Positions 26,473-34,038 of a DNA stretch of 64,000 bases are shown piece after piece. Position numbers and translations under genes: made by a program. A model generated the notes under the pieces. The model saw only the letters and a list, made by a program, of their open reading frames with translations, ran no database searches and was not told where the DNA came from. Numbering within the stretch: the first letter of the stretch is position 1; each line of letters starts with the position of its first letter. Source of the stretch: UBA12018 sp051656605 (GTDB lineage: Bacteria; Bacteroidota; Bacteroidia; Bacteroidales; CAMTPD01); NCBI GenBank assembly GCA_051656605.1, contig JBOGCF010000040.1:1-64000 (forward strand). The letters are read 5' to 3'.

Positions 26473-27618
26473 TTACACACTATCTTTATCTTTCACGAGC
26501 ATGACAATCGGATTTGAATCTTCATTTAACCGAGAAACTACTTCTTTCAATTTCCCTTTTAATCTGCCTTCATTGTATGCTTCGACAAGTTGCGGAGCAT
26601 GCAAAACGCAAAACCATTCTCCTTCATTCTTTGCCGCCTTGAAGGTACTAAAGTAAAGCTCTTCCTTATCCGTGAAATCTCCGTTATAAGCTTTATATGT
26701 TACAAAGGATTTATCTTTTACATCATACGCGAAGTAAGATTTTGGAAAGGTCTTTCCGCTCATCGGGTCTTTCTTATTCGTTATACCCTCCATAAAAATG
26801 TATTGATCCGAAGTTAAGCGCACAATGTGATGAACGCCCGGATCCATCGTTGAAATTGCGGGAGTTCTAGCCATAAACGGTTGCAAACGTTGGTCGGAAT
26901 TAAGCACATATATAGTATCAGACGAATTATCTAGCAGTCCCCATCCGTCATTGTATGGAAATACCGCATGGTAAAACATCGGAGTAGCACCCTCTGCTCC
27001 GACAAAAGGCTTACGCTCTGTTATTGGAATCGGAATATCATAGGTAATACTCCCATCTTGTTTCGACACAAGCACGAAGCCCCGATCTTTACTAAACTTG
27101 GCATAACAGAGCAAGTTCTCGTTATCGAAGTCAACCATATCGGTATAAAATGCTCCGGAACCGCTCGCTTGCTTCAGTGTTCGTTTGTAGTTTCCTTGTA
27201 AATCATATACCTGGATTGTACGGTTCATATGACTATTGACATACATTTCGTTGCTGATTTCATCAATGACGACTCCTACAGTACTTGCATACTCTTCGCC
27301 ACTCTGCCCTCTTCTGTTTACTTTAGAGATACCTTTGCCCGATCTGTCGTGAATATAAATATTCCCATCATTGACCATATTTCGCAGCGCGATATACTTA
27401 TCTCCTACGTACATTATAACTCCTTGATGAAGAAATTCATCGGTTGTTTCCAACGGTATATACTCCACATCCATAAAATCCTGAATGTTTAAATCTTTAT
27501 GAACCGAAGGAGTTTCTGTTACATCAAATGTAATCAGCTCTTGAGTTGCATTCTGGTTGCCACTACATCCCACTAGCAGAGAGGCAGCAATAATGCTCAA
27601 AGTAAAAGTGTTCTTCAT
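26473..27618 (-). CDS. 6-bladed beta-propeller lipoprotein, paralogue 3
   Basis: A 381-aa lipoprotein (Cys at residue 17, LLVGCSGNQ). It shares the blade framework (IQDFMDVEYIPLETTDEF, GQSGEEYAS, LVEAYNEGRLKGKLKE) and the NEDSNPIVML tail with paralogues 1 and 2 but lacks their near-identical ends, so it is an older copy. It follows the distinct propeller gene at 27631 by 12 bases and is probably co-transcribed with it. Function unknown; family members are envelope-located. Confidence 0.8.
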   Translation of the reverse strand: MKNTFTLSIIAASLLVGCSGNQNATQELITFDVTETPSVHKDLNIQDFMDVEYIPLETTDEFLHQGVIMYVGDKYIALRNMVNDGNIYIHDRSGKGISKVNRRGQSGEEYASTVGVVIDEISNEMYVNSHMNRTIQVYDLQGNYKRTLKQASGSGAFYTDMVDFDNENLLCYAKFSKDRGFVLVSKQDGSITYDIPIPITERKPFVGAEGATPMFYHAVFPYNDGWGLLDNSSDTIYVLNSDQRLQPFMARTPAISTMDPGVHHIVRLTSDQYIFMEGITNKKDPMSGKTFPKSYFAYDVKDKSFVTYKAYNGDFTDKEELYFSTFKAAKNEGEWFCVLHAPQLVEAYNEGRLKGKLKEVVSRLNEDSNPIVMLVKDKDSV

Positions 27619-27630
27619 GTTATAGTAATT

Positions 27631-28620
27631 TTATGACAAACCATTCAATTTGTAGACTAACAAACAATCTTCCGGATCGCCGTCTTCTGTTGTGCCATAT
27701 AGCGTAAAGGTTTCTTCATCCACTGCAAAATAAGTCGGATTCTTACCTTCGAAAGGAAACCGTGCAACAGGTTTTCCATCCATATCGAATACTTCCAATA
27801 CCGAACCTTTCATTCCCTTTTCCCGATATGTTTTCCATGATTGCCCCATGGAAATAACATAGAAATAACGTTTTCCACAGTAACCTACCCCATAAGCAAT
27901 ATTCTCATCTCCACTTCCGAGTATAGCATCGTCAGACTTTGCAAAATCAAATTTCACCTTCTTCAATAGATTGAAATCCGTATCCATAAAGTCAATCTCC
28001 TTCTTATATTCATAACTAAAAATAATTCGGTCTTCATTCGCGTACACTCTCCCCATATTAGGATCTAACAACACATCCATTATATCTCCATTTCGATATT
28101 TCAATGTTTTTAAAGGAACATCACTATCCACATTGAAAGTGTATAGATAAGGCCCTGTATATTGAGCATCTACAACAAATATAGAGTCATTGATAAAAGC
28201 TCCTTCATTGATGTTATTATTATATTTTGGAAGTATTCTCGTCTTTAATATCGGAGAGCCATCTTCACTTATTTGAAAAAACTGAAAAGCTTGATTATCT
28301 GAGATAATAAAGTCTTTTAGTTGTGAACGAATCAACCATGGCAGTACATAGTCGTCCGGACCTTGACCTTTTTGTCCGAACGCACTTTTTAATTCATTCG
28401 TCCTCAAATCATAGATATGAAACAAACTATCGTTCTGTTTCCAGTTCTGCATAATCAGATAAGGATGCCTGATTTCGACCAGTAAAGGTGTCGTTAAACC
28501 GTGCAAAGGCATTAGCTCTTGCTGGATACTACTTTCAATGGGGAATTGCGGCTCTTTAGTGGAAGTACATGCCACTTGCAGTGCGCAAGTTATCAGAAGC
28601 ATTAGATTTATAATTTTCAT
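27631..28620 (-). CDS. TolB-like 6-bladed beta-propeller lipoprotein (divergent type)
   Basis: A 329-aa lipoprotein from the ATG at 28620 (a TTG three codons upstream is in frame). The lipid Cys is residue 18 (LQVACTSTK). The blades include GQKGQGPDDYVLPW and NEDRIIFSYEYKK. Unlike its neighbours it lacks the EDSNP tail and ends in LLVYKLNGLS, so it belongs to a different subgroup of the same fold. It opens the lipoprotein array transcript, downstream of conserved element B. Confidence 0.78.
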   Translation of the reverse strand: MKIINLMLLITCALQVACTSTKEPQFPIESSIQQELMPLHGLTTPLLVEIRHPYLIMQNWKQNDSLFHIYDLRTNELKSAFGQKGQGPDDYVLPWLIRSQLKDFIISDNQAFQFFQISEDGSPILKTRILPKYNNNINEGAFINDSIFVVDAQYTGPYLYTFNVDSDVPLKTLKYRNGDIMDVLLDPNMGRVYANEDRIIFSYEYKKEIDFMDTDFNLLKKVKFDFAKSDDAILGSGDENIAYGVGYCGKRYFYVISMGQSWKTYREKGMKGSVLEVFDMDGKPVARFPFEGKNPTYFAVDEETFTLYGTTEDGDPEDCLLVYKLNGLS

Positions 28621-28794
28621 GATATACAATTGTGTGGTCCGTTATCGTTCTTGAAAACCAGAAACGTCTTGCAATAGTAATGATTATCGTTGGCAATCGT
28701 GTTATATCGAACTCGTTTTTTTTCTACAATATAATGGGCGGCAGCACTACTAGCACACACCTAACAAACAAACACTTACGAAACATTCGCCGTG

Positions 28795-28827
28795 CAGACA
28801 TCAAAATTCCTTATTGAAAACTTTTTG
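28795..28827 (-). promoter_or_regulatory. Conserved upstream element, copy B
   Basis: The 20-base block 28795-28814 is identical to copy A at 23811, followed by AAACTTTTTG (28818-28827). A T-run then TTCTACAA at about 28710-28725 lies between it and the propeller gene at 28620, as in copy A. The intervening DNA is different, which suggests selection on the blocks rather than a recent duplication. Confidence 0.5.
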
Positions 28828-28942
28828 AAGGTATTTTGCCAATATACACTTAATACGCTAACAGTCTGCAAATTAAGACAAAACAAACATCCCTAAAATC
28901 GGCTTCAAAAATCATAATCAACTGATATTAAGGCGCCTTTTT

Positions 28943-28975
28943 TTTGAGGTACAAATAATTTTTATCATATATTTG
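28943..28975 (+). promoter_or_regulatory. Promoter for the propeller-hydrolase-barrel run
   Basis: TTTG at 28943-28946, a 21-base spacer and TATATTTG at 28968-28975. A transcript would begin near 28980 and carry a leader of about 147 bases before the lipoprotein gene at 29127. Apart from this promoter, element B and the small ORF at 29012, nothing is seen in the 28630-29126 gap. Confidence 0.65.
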
Positions 28976-28980
28976 TGCAC

Positions 28981-29001
28981 GACCTATGTATAAATATGTC
29001 A
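28981..29001 (+). repeat. Short direct repeat, copy 1 (copy 2 at 30311-30331)
   Basis: GACCTATGTATAAATAT is present here and at 30311-30327, and the match extends to 21 bases with one difference. Copy 2 contains the start codon of the hydrolase gene; copy 1 lies at the predicted transcription start and reads as a 12-codon ORF. The pattern is that of an insertion between the promoter and the hydrolase gene. Confidence 0.6.
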
Positions 29002-29011
29002 GAAGCAAGCT

Positions 29012-29119
29012 ATGGCTCAAATAACAATAGACCATCTAAATGTATTGGAGGCCAAAATATTAAATGTTGGAAATATAACAGAGACAACAACTAATTATCA
29101 AATTATCAGCTACAAATAA
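29012..29119 (+). CDS. Possible 35-aa leader peptide ORF
   Basis: ATG at 29012 to TAA at 29117-29119, beginning MAQITIDHLNVLEAKIL and ending TNYQIISYK. It lies in the predicted mRNA leader, 7 bases before the lipoprotein gene. No signal peptide, no double-glycine and no known family; it may be a short translated leader or chance. Confidence 0.25.
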   Translation: MAQITIDHLNVLEAKILNVGNITETTTNYQIISYK

Positions 29120-29126
29120 GAAAAAC

Positions 29127-30272
29127 ATGCGACACCTTATTCTATCTTTATTCGTAATACCTTTTATTGGTTGTAAAGATGCCAATACTGATTTCTTTCC
29201 GTATCAGCCTAATTCACATAAAGAAACACTAGTGAGTAGTATAACCTTTGATACATTATCAATAACACCTCCAGTATCTTCTCATCTTATTGAGTCTGGA
29301 ATATATAATGAAAATATATACATCGTAGATAGACATTTTTGCACAGTACTTACGTTTAGTAAAGATGGTGAATTCTTGTCTAAAGACCTTGGGCAAGGAG
29401 GAGGACCAAAGGAGACAACTATTGGCAGGATTGCTACACAAACAAGGTTCAAAGATGGTGGTTTTATGTTATTAGGTTACCAGATGGACTATTATTTGTA
29501 TAGTAAGGATTACGATAAAAAATCTACATTCGTAATCAAGCCATCCAATGATGTACCTGAAAATATCGAAGATAACCCATACATTTATACACCTCTATAT
29601 AATGACATGGTATGTCGTAGTTTTGATAATAATGTATATTTTAGTGTCAGAGCGGAGCATCCTGAGCTAAACCACCTTGAGCATACGACTGATTTTTTGA
29701 AAAAAAGCTGCAATATTCTTGAGGTTAATATTGATAAACAGTCTTATACAAATGTATTTTCAAAAGGCTACCCCGATATTTACAAAACGAATCCTAATAA
29801 ATACGTTGTATTTTCCGGAGTAAATTTTGATGTTGATAATAATGGCAATTTCTATGTTAGTTATGAAGCAGACTCATTGATTTACTTGTACGATAAGAAT
29901 TTTAAACCCATACAAAGCTTTGGGTATACTGGAAGAAATATGGATTGCAACTATATCTCTATTGCAGACTTTGCTGATAGTAGAAAGAACTATAGAAACG
30001 AACGTAATACGAAAGGTTATTACTATTGGGTAGAATATGAGGAGCAGACTAAAACTCTTTTTAGAACATACAAAAAGGGTGCGTCAGAAAACAGCGATGG
30101 ACTTCAAATTTACAAAGATAAAACATTAATTGCCGATTTAGACATACCTAAAAACATGCGTATTATGGGGTATATTGCTCCGTACTACTATTCTCATGTT
30201 ATTTGTGATGATGAAAATGAAAATGAGAAAATGACCATATATAGATTTAAGTTATCAGAAGTAGGGATTTGA
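29127..30272 (+). CDS. 6-bladed beta-propeller lipoprotein (divergent, plus strand)
   Basis: A 381-aa predicted lipoprotein with a short signal and Cys at residue 16 (PFIGCKDAN). Blade-like segments include YIVDRHFCTVLTFSKDGEFL and LGQGGGPKETT, and the VDNNGNFYVSYEADSLIYLYD segment around 235-255. It lacks the EDSNP tail. AT-rich compared with the flanking core genes. It lies first after the promoter at 28943 and appears inserted upstream of the hydrolase gene (direct repeats at both ends). Confidence 0.72.
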   Translation: MRHLILSLFVIPFIGCKDANTDFFPYQPNSHKETLVSSITFDTLSITPPVSSHLIESGIYNENIYIVDRHFCTVLTFSKDGEFLSKDLGQGGGPKETTIGRIATQTRFKDGGFMLLGYQMDYYLYSKDYDKKSTFVIKPSNDVPENIEDNPYIYTPLYNDMVCRSFDNNVYFSVRAEHPELNHLEHTTDFLKKSCNILEVNIDKQSYTNVFSKGYPDIYKTNPNKYVVFSGVNFDVDNNGNFYVSYEADSLIYLYDKNFKPIQSFGYTGRNMDCNYISIADFADSRKNYRNERNTKGYYYWVEYEEQTKTLFRTYKKGASENSDGLQIYKDKTLIADLDIPKNMRIMGYIAPYYYSHVICDDENENEKMTIYRFKLSEVGI

Positions 30273-30315
30273 TTGAACGATCAAATTACAAACCATTGAA
30301 AACAAGACATGACCT

Positions 30316-31338
30316 ATGTATAAATATATCATTCTCCTCTTTGCGTTATGTAGCAACCTTTACGCAATAAAGCCAGACACGATTATCGAGGGTGTTAATG
30401 CTTGCAGGTTTGCCGTACCTTATGCCGATGAAACGGTCGAATTTATAAAAGTAGGAACTGCGACAGCTAAAAAGCCCGTATTGCTTTTTTGTCAGGGATC
30501 TCTTCCCATTCCCCTCGTTATCGAATTTAACGATGGCGCGCGGATGATTACAGGTATTAGCAATTTCAATTATGAGCTGATCGCCCAACAATTTCATATT
30601 ATCGAAGTATCGCCTCAGTTTATTCCTTTAATCGCAAAAGAGGGGGATTTAAATAATCAATTTGCTTACATAACAGACAAGACTGATAATCACTCTTACC
30701 CTCAAACATATACCAACTGTAATAATCTCGATTATCACGCAAAACGTTTAAACTCAGTTATCGATTACTTGCTCAATCAAGATTGGGTAAACAATGAACA
30801 GATTTTTGTTGTCGGACATTCTCAGGGGGCAAGAGTTGCAACCGAATTAGCTTGTAGCAATACAGCCATCAATGCGATAGCTTTGTTATCATGTAATCCA
30901 ATGGGGCGCATTACGCAATCGATTCAGAAGTGTAATATCGATTATTTGAATGGTAAGATTACGGCCGAAGAGAAACAAAACGAGCTGAATAGAATCTACA
31001 CTTTCTATAAATCAGCTTCTGATAATATAGATAAGCCATCTTCCGAAGGTGAAGACAGCAACAAAAATATCATAAGTTATTCAAAGCCTTTAGCCAATAA
31101 ACTAGCTCAACTTTCGATTCCTGTCTTTATCGGTTATGGCACAGCCGACCCGGGCACTTGGTACTGTGATTATCTACCGCTCGATTTTATCGCGGCCGGA
31201 AAAGAAAACTACATAGTAAAACCATACATCGGGCTGAATCACAACTTTATGCCTGTTGACCAGAACGGTAAAGTTCACTATGAAGAATGCAAATGGGACG
31301 CGGTAATGGCTGATGCTATCGGTTTTATTACCCGTTGA
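30316..31338 (+). CDS. Secreted alpha/beta hydrolase
   Basis: A 340-aa protein with a signal peptide (1-17, ending NLYA) and an alpha/beta-hydrolase core: nucleophile elbow GHSQG with S169, a probable acid in YGTADPG and a His in GLNHNF near 310. No lid or lipase signature identifies a substrate; esterase, peptidase and glycan deacylase roles are all possible. It acts outside the cytoplasm. It lies between a propeller lipoprotein and two outer-membrane barrels on the same strand, 43 bases before the next gene. Confidence 0.78.
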   Translation: MYKYIILLFALCSNLYAIKPDTIIEGVNACRFAVPYADETVEFIKVGTATAKKPVLLFCQGSLPIPLVIEFNDGARMITGISNFNYELIAQQFHIIEVSPQFIPLIAKEGDLNNQFAYITDKTDNHSYPQTYTNCNNLDYHAKRLNSVIDYLLNQDWVNNEQIFVVGHSQGARVATELACSNTAINAIALLSCNPMGRITQSIQKCNIDYLNGKITAEEKQNELNRIYTFYKSASDNIDKPSSEGEDSNKNIISYSKPLANKLAQLSIPVFIGYGTADPGTWYCDYLPLDFIAAGKENYIVKPYIGLNHNFMPVDQNGKVHYEECKWDAVMADAIGFITR

Positions 31339-31381
31339 TATCTTGAATATAATTTGAAAATAGAAATAACCCTTCCTTTAT

Positions 31382-33700
31382 ATGTATATGAGAACAATGA
31401 TCACGATACTATTGCTCCTTGGTAATGGTATAATCTCTTTTGCTCAATCATTCAGTTTGAGCGGTAAAGTTTTAGATAAAGCAAAAACGCCAATCATTGG
31501 CGCATCGGCTACAATAATAAGCTCACCCAAAGAAGTGAATCTACGCAAAGGGGCAATTACGCTAGAGTCGGGAGAGTTTCAACTTGAAAATATTCCTCAA
31601 GGTCGTTATAGTTTAGAGGTTTCTTGTTTAGGCTATTCCAAGCATTTGCAAGAAATCGTATTGGATAAATCGGTTCATATCGGGGAAGTTATATTAGAAG
31701 AGATGTCTTTCGGGTTGGAAGATGTTGTGATCACAGCCCAATCTGTAGAAAGATTTGCAGACAGGAAAGAATATAAATTGACAAATGCGGAAAAAGCTCA
31801 GTATAGCAGTGCATTGTCGGCTTTAGAGTTTCTTCCGAAGATTCAAGTACTCGATCAAGATGTGACGACGATTGATGGAAAGTCCGTTAAAATATTGATT
31901 AATGGAGTTCCGTCTACACCAATCGAGTTGTCGTCTATTGCTCCAAACAATATTGCCAAAATTGACTATTATACACAGCCACCCGTGCAGTATTCAAATA
32001 TGGGACTAGGTGCTGTAATAAACGTAATCACGAAGAAAAATGAAAATGGAGGCTCTGTGGGTATAAACACTCAAAATGCAGTTACAACGGGATTTGGAAA
32101 TAATCTGGTTAATCTCAAGTACAACTTTGGCCGTTCGCAAGTAGGCGTAACATACAACATCAGTTATCGAAACTACGACAAAAGGCGTCTGGATGAATTC
32201 TTATCCTATTCCACATCTGAGCACTCCTATAGTAAGTACAAAATAGGAAAGAATGGCCCTTATGCTTATGAGGACATGTTGGCCGAGATCAACTTCAACA
32301 ACTCTAAACCCGACGATTATCTATTCAGCACAAAAGTTTCTTTCAAGTCATTCGATAGAAGGCGTTCTTCTTTTCAAGATATTACATCCAAGCTTGACGA
32401 TGTTGAGTTACTAAAGACCGGAGAAAGTTCTGATAAAGACAAATACACCCGACCGGTTATTGATTTATATTTCAGCAAAATATTCAACGAAAAGCATGAG
32501 ATTATATGTAATCTCGTAGGAACCGGTTATGCGTCTAAATACGATTACACCTATAAAGAGCTTCACAACAAGGTGATTGATTTTGAAACCGAAACCGATA
32601 TTGCAACAGATAAATACTCATTAATAGGCGATGTATTGTATAGTTTCAAGCTACCTAAAACTCAGTTATTTGCAGGTGCTCGTTATCTGTATAATTATAG
32701 CAAGCAAAACAACCTACCGGCTTTGAATGAAATCATCACGAATGAGGTTTATTCTTACGCTGGCTTTACCGGCATGTTTGGCAAAAAAGTTAACTACAAC
32801 ATTAGCGCGGGAGTCAATAACAATATGCTGACGACACTTGACAATAAGCAATACAATTTTGTCTATTTCCGTCCGCAGTTGCGACTCGGTTACTTTATCA
32901 ATTCAAGCTCTGATTTGACATTAAACTACGAAGTAAACACGCAGAATCCGTCTATCTCAAACCTCACGTATAATCCATATTACAAGGATCCGAACTATAT
33001 ATATGCCGGAAACTCAAACTTGAACCCGAGCAATACGCACAATGTTTCATTAATCTATTTCAAGGGCTTTAAGAAATTCATCATTAGTACCGAGTTGGGA
33101 TATGAATACGCAAAGAACGCAATTGCTCCGGTATTTCTATCGAACAAAACCGATATTATCGAGACTTTTGGAAACCTGGATTATGCACAAAACATGAAGG
33201 CTAATCTGTTCTTACAATGGTATCCATTTGCGAACAATCTGTTACGTCTCCGACTTTACACCGAAGTATTTCATCAAAGAAACAAGCTCGAAAACGCGGA
33301 ATGGAATTATACCGGTTGTCGTGTTGTTCCTTCGGCTTACCTAGCTTATAAAAAATGGGGATTCCAGTTGTTATATCAGTCCGAGAAGAAAACAGTAATA
33401 GGGCAAACTGTGCGAAGTAATCCAAGCATGGCATTTGCAGAATTGTCATATCAACCGATCAAAGACATGACTGTAATGGCCGGTATCAGATATCCTTTTT
33501 ATAACTCTTGGAAACAAACATCAGAGACTCGCGGCACTGATCTTATTACTCGCTGGGAAACAGAGCGCATCATTAATAATGCCAATATGGTATATATTAA
33601 TTTTGTGTACAACTTCTCATTCGGAAAGAAGAAATCGGACGTAAAATTGAAGATGAAGAATGAGGATAAAGATTCCGGTATCCTTCTTCGTAATAATTAG
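31382..33700 (+). CDS. Outer-membrane plug/barrel protein 1
   Basis: A 772-aa protein with a signal peptide (to about residue 22, ISFAQ), a carboxypeptidase-regulatory-like domain (FSLSGKVLDKAKTPIIGASA, about 24-100), a plug (about 112-220, with VVITAQSVERFADRKEY and VKILINGVP) and a C-terminal barrel rich in Tyr/Asn/Phe alternation ending INFVYNFSFGKKK. It belongs to the same broad group as the barrel in the peptide cassette (15897-18215). No SusD partner is present, so a SusCD glycan system is not indicated. ATG at 31382; 31388 is an alternative. Confidence 0.82.
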   Translation: MYMRTMITILLLLGNGIISFAQSFSLSGKVLDKAKTPIIGASATIISSPKEVNLRKGAITLESGEFQLENIPQGRYSLEVSCLGYSKHLQEIVLDKSVHIGEVILEEMSFGLEDVVITAQSVERFADRKEYKLTNAEKAQYSSALSALEFLPKIQVLDQDVTTIDGKSVKILINGVPSTPIELSSIAPNNIAKIDYYTQPPVQYSNMGLGAVINVITKKNENGGSVGINTQNAVTTGFGNNLVNLKYNFGRSQVGVTYNISYRNYDKRRLDEFLSYSTSEHSYSKYKIGKNGPYAYEDMLAEINFNNSKPDDYLFSTKVSFKSFDRRRSSFQDITSKLDDVELLKTGESSDKDKYTRPVIDLYFSKIFNEKHEIICNLVGTGYASKYDYTYKELHNKVIDFETETDIATDKYSLIGDVLYSFKLPKTQLFAGARYLYNYSKQNNLPALNEIITNEVYSYAGFTGMFGKKVNYNISAGVNNNMLTTLDNKQYNFVYFRPQLRLGYFINSSSDLTLNYEVNTQNPSISNLTYNPYYKDPNYIYAGNSNLNPSNTHNVSLIYFKGFKKFIISTELGYEYAKNAIAPVFLSNKTDIIETFGNLDYAQNMKANLFLQWYPFANNLLRLRLYTEVFHQRNKLENAEWNYTGCRVVPSAYLAYKKWGFQLLYQSEKKTVIGQTVRSNPSMAFAELSYQPIKDMTVMAGIRYPFYNSWKQTSETRGTDLITRWETERIINNANMVYINFVYNFSFGKKKSDVKLKMKNEDKDSGILLRNN

Positions 33701-33731
33701 TATTCCGATTTCTTGCGATCAATAAATAGAC

Positions 33732-33820
33732 AAAAAACCATGCAAGGTTTTAAGAAAAAGTAAATGAGGTTCTTACAAAAACCTTACTTACTTCTTGGAA
33801 GAACCTTGCATGGTTTTTTT
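33732..33820 (+). terminator. Long hairpin terminator
   Basis: AAAAAACCATGCAAGGTT (33732-33749) pairs perfectly with AACCTTGCATGGTTTTTT (33802-33819) around a 52-base insert whose AAGTAAATGAGGT and ACCTTACTTACTT parts also pair imperfectly, giving a nearly continuous hairpin of about 88 bases, then T. It may stop transcription from both sides. The rest of the 33701-34038 gap shows nothing else. Confidence 0.75.
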
Positions 33821-34038
33821 ATTGTGCTTGAAAACATTTACAACACTGATTCATACCCATATATTAAATATTCACTTATATTTACAACCTGAAAAACGCA
33901 GCACGAATTATAGTATACTGTTTTTATAAATTGACCAAAGGAACTAATCCTCATACTTTAGACCATGAAGAGGCTTATACAATGGACATTTAGTATACAA
34001 AGCTGACTTTCTTTACCTTGAAACTTATCCTAATATAT

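Noticed and set aside
28632..28817. 61-codon plus-strand ORF
   Set aside because: Same reason as 23690-23914: it crosses element B and has no other support.
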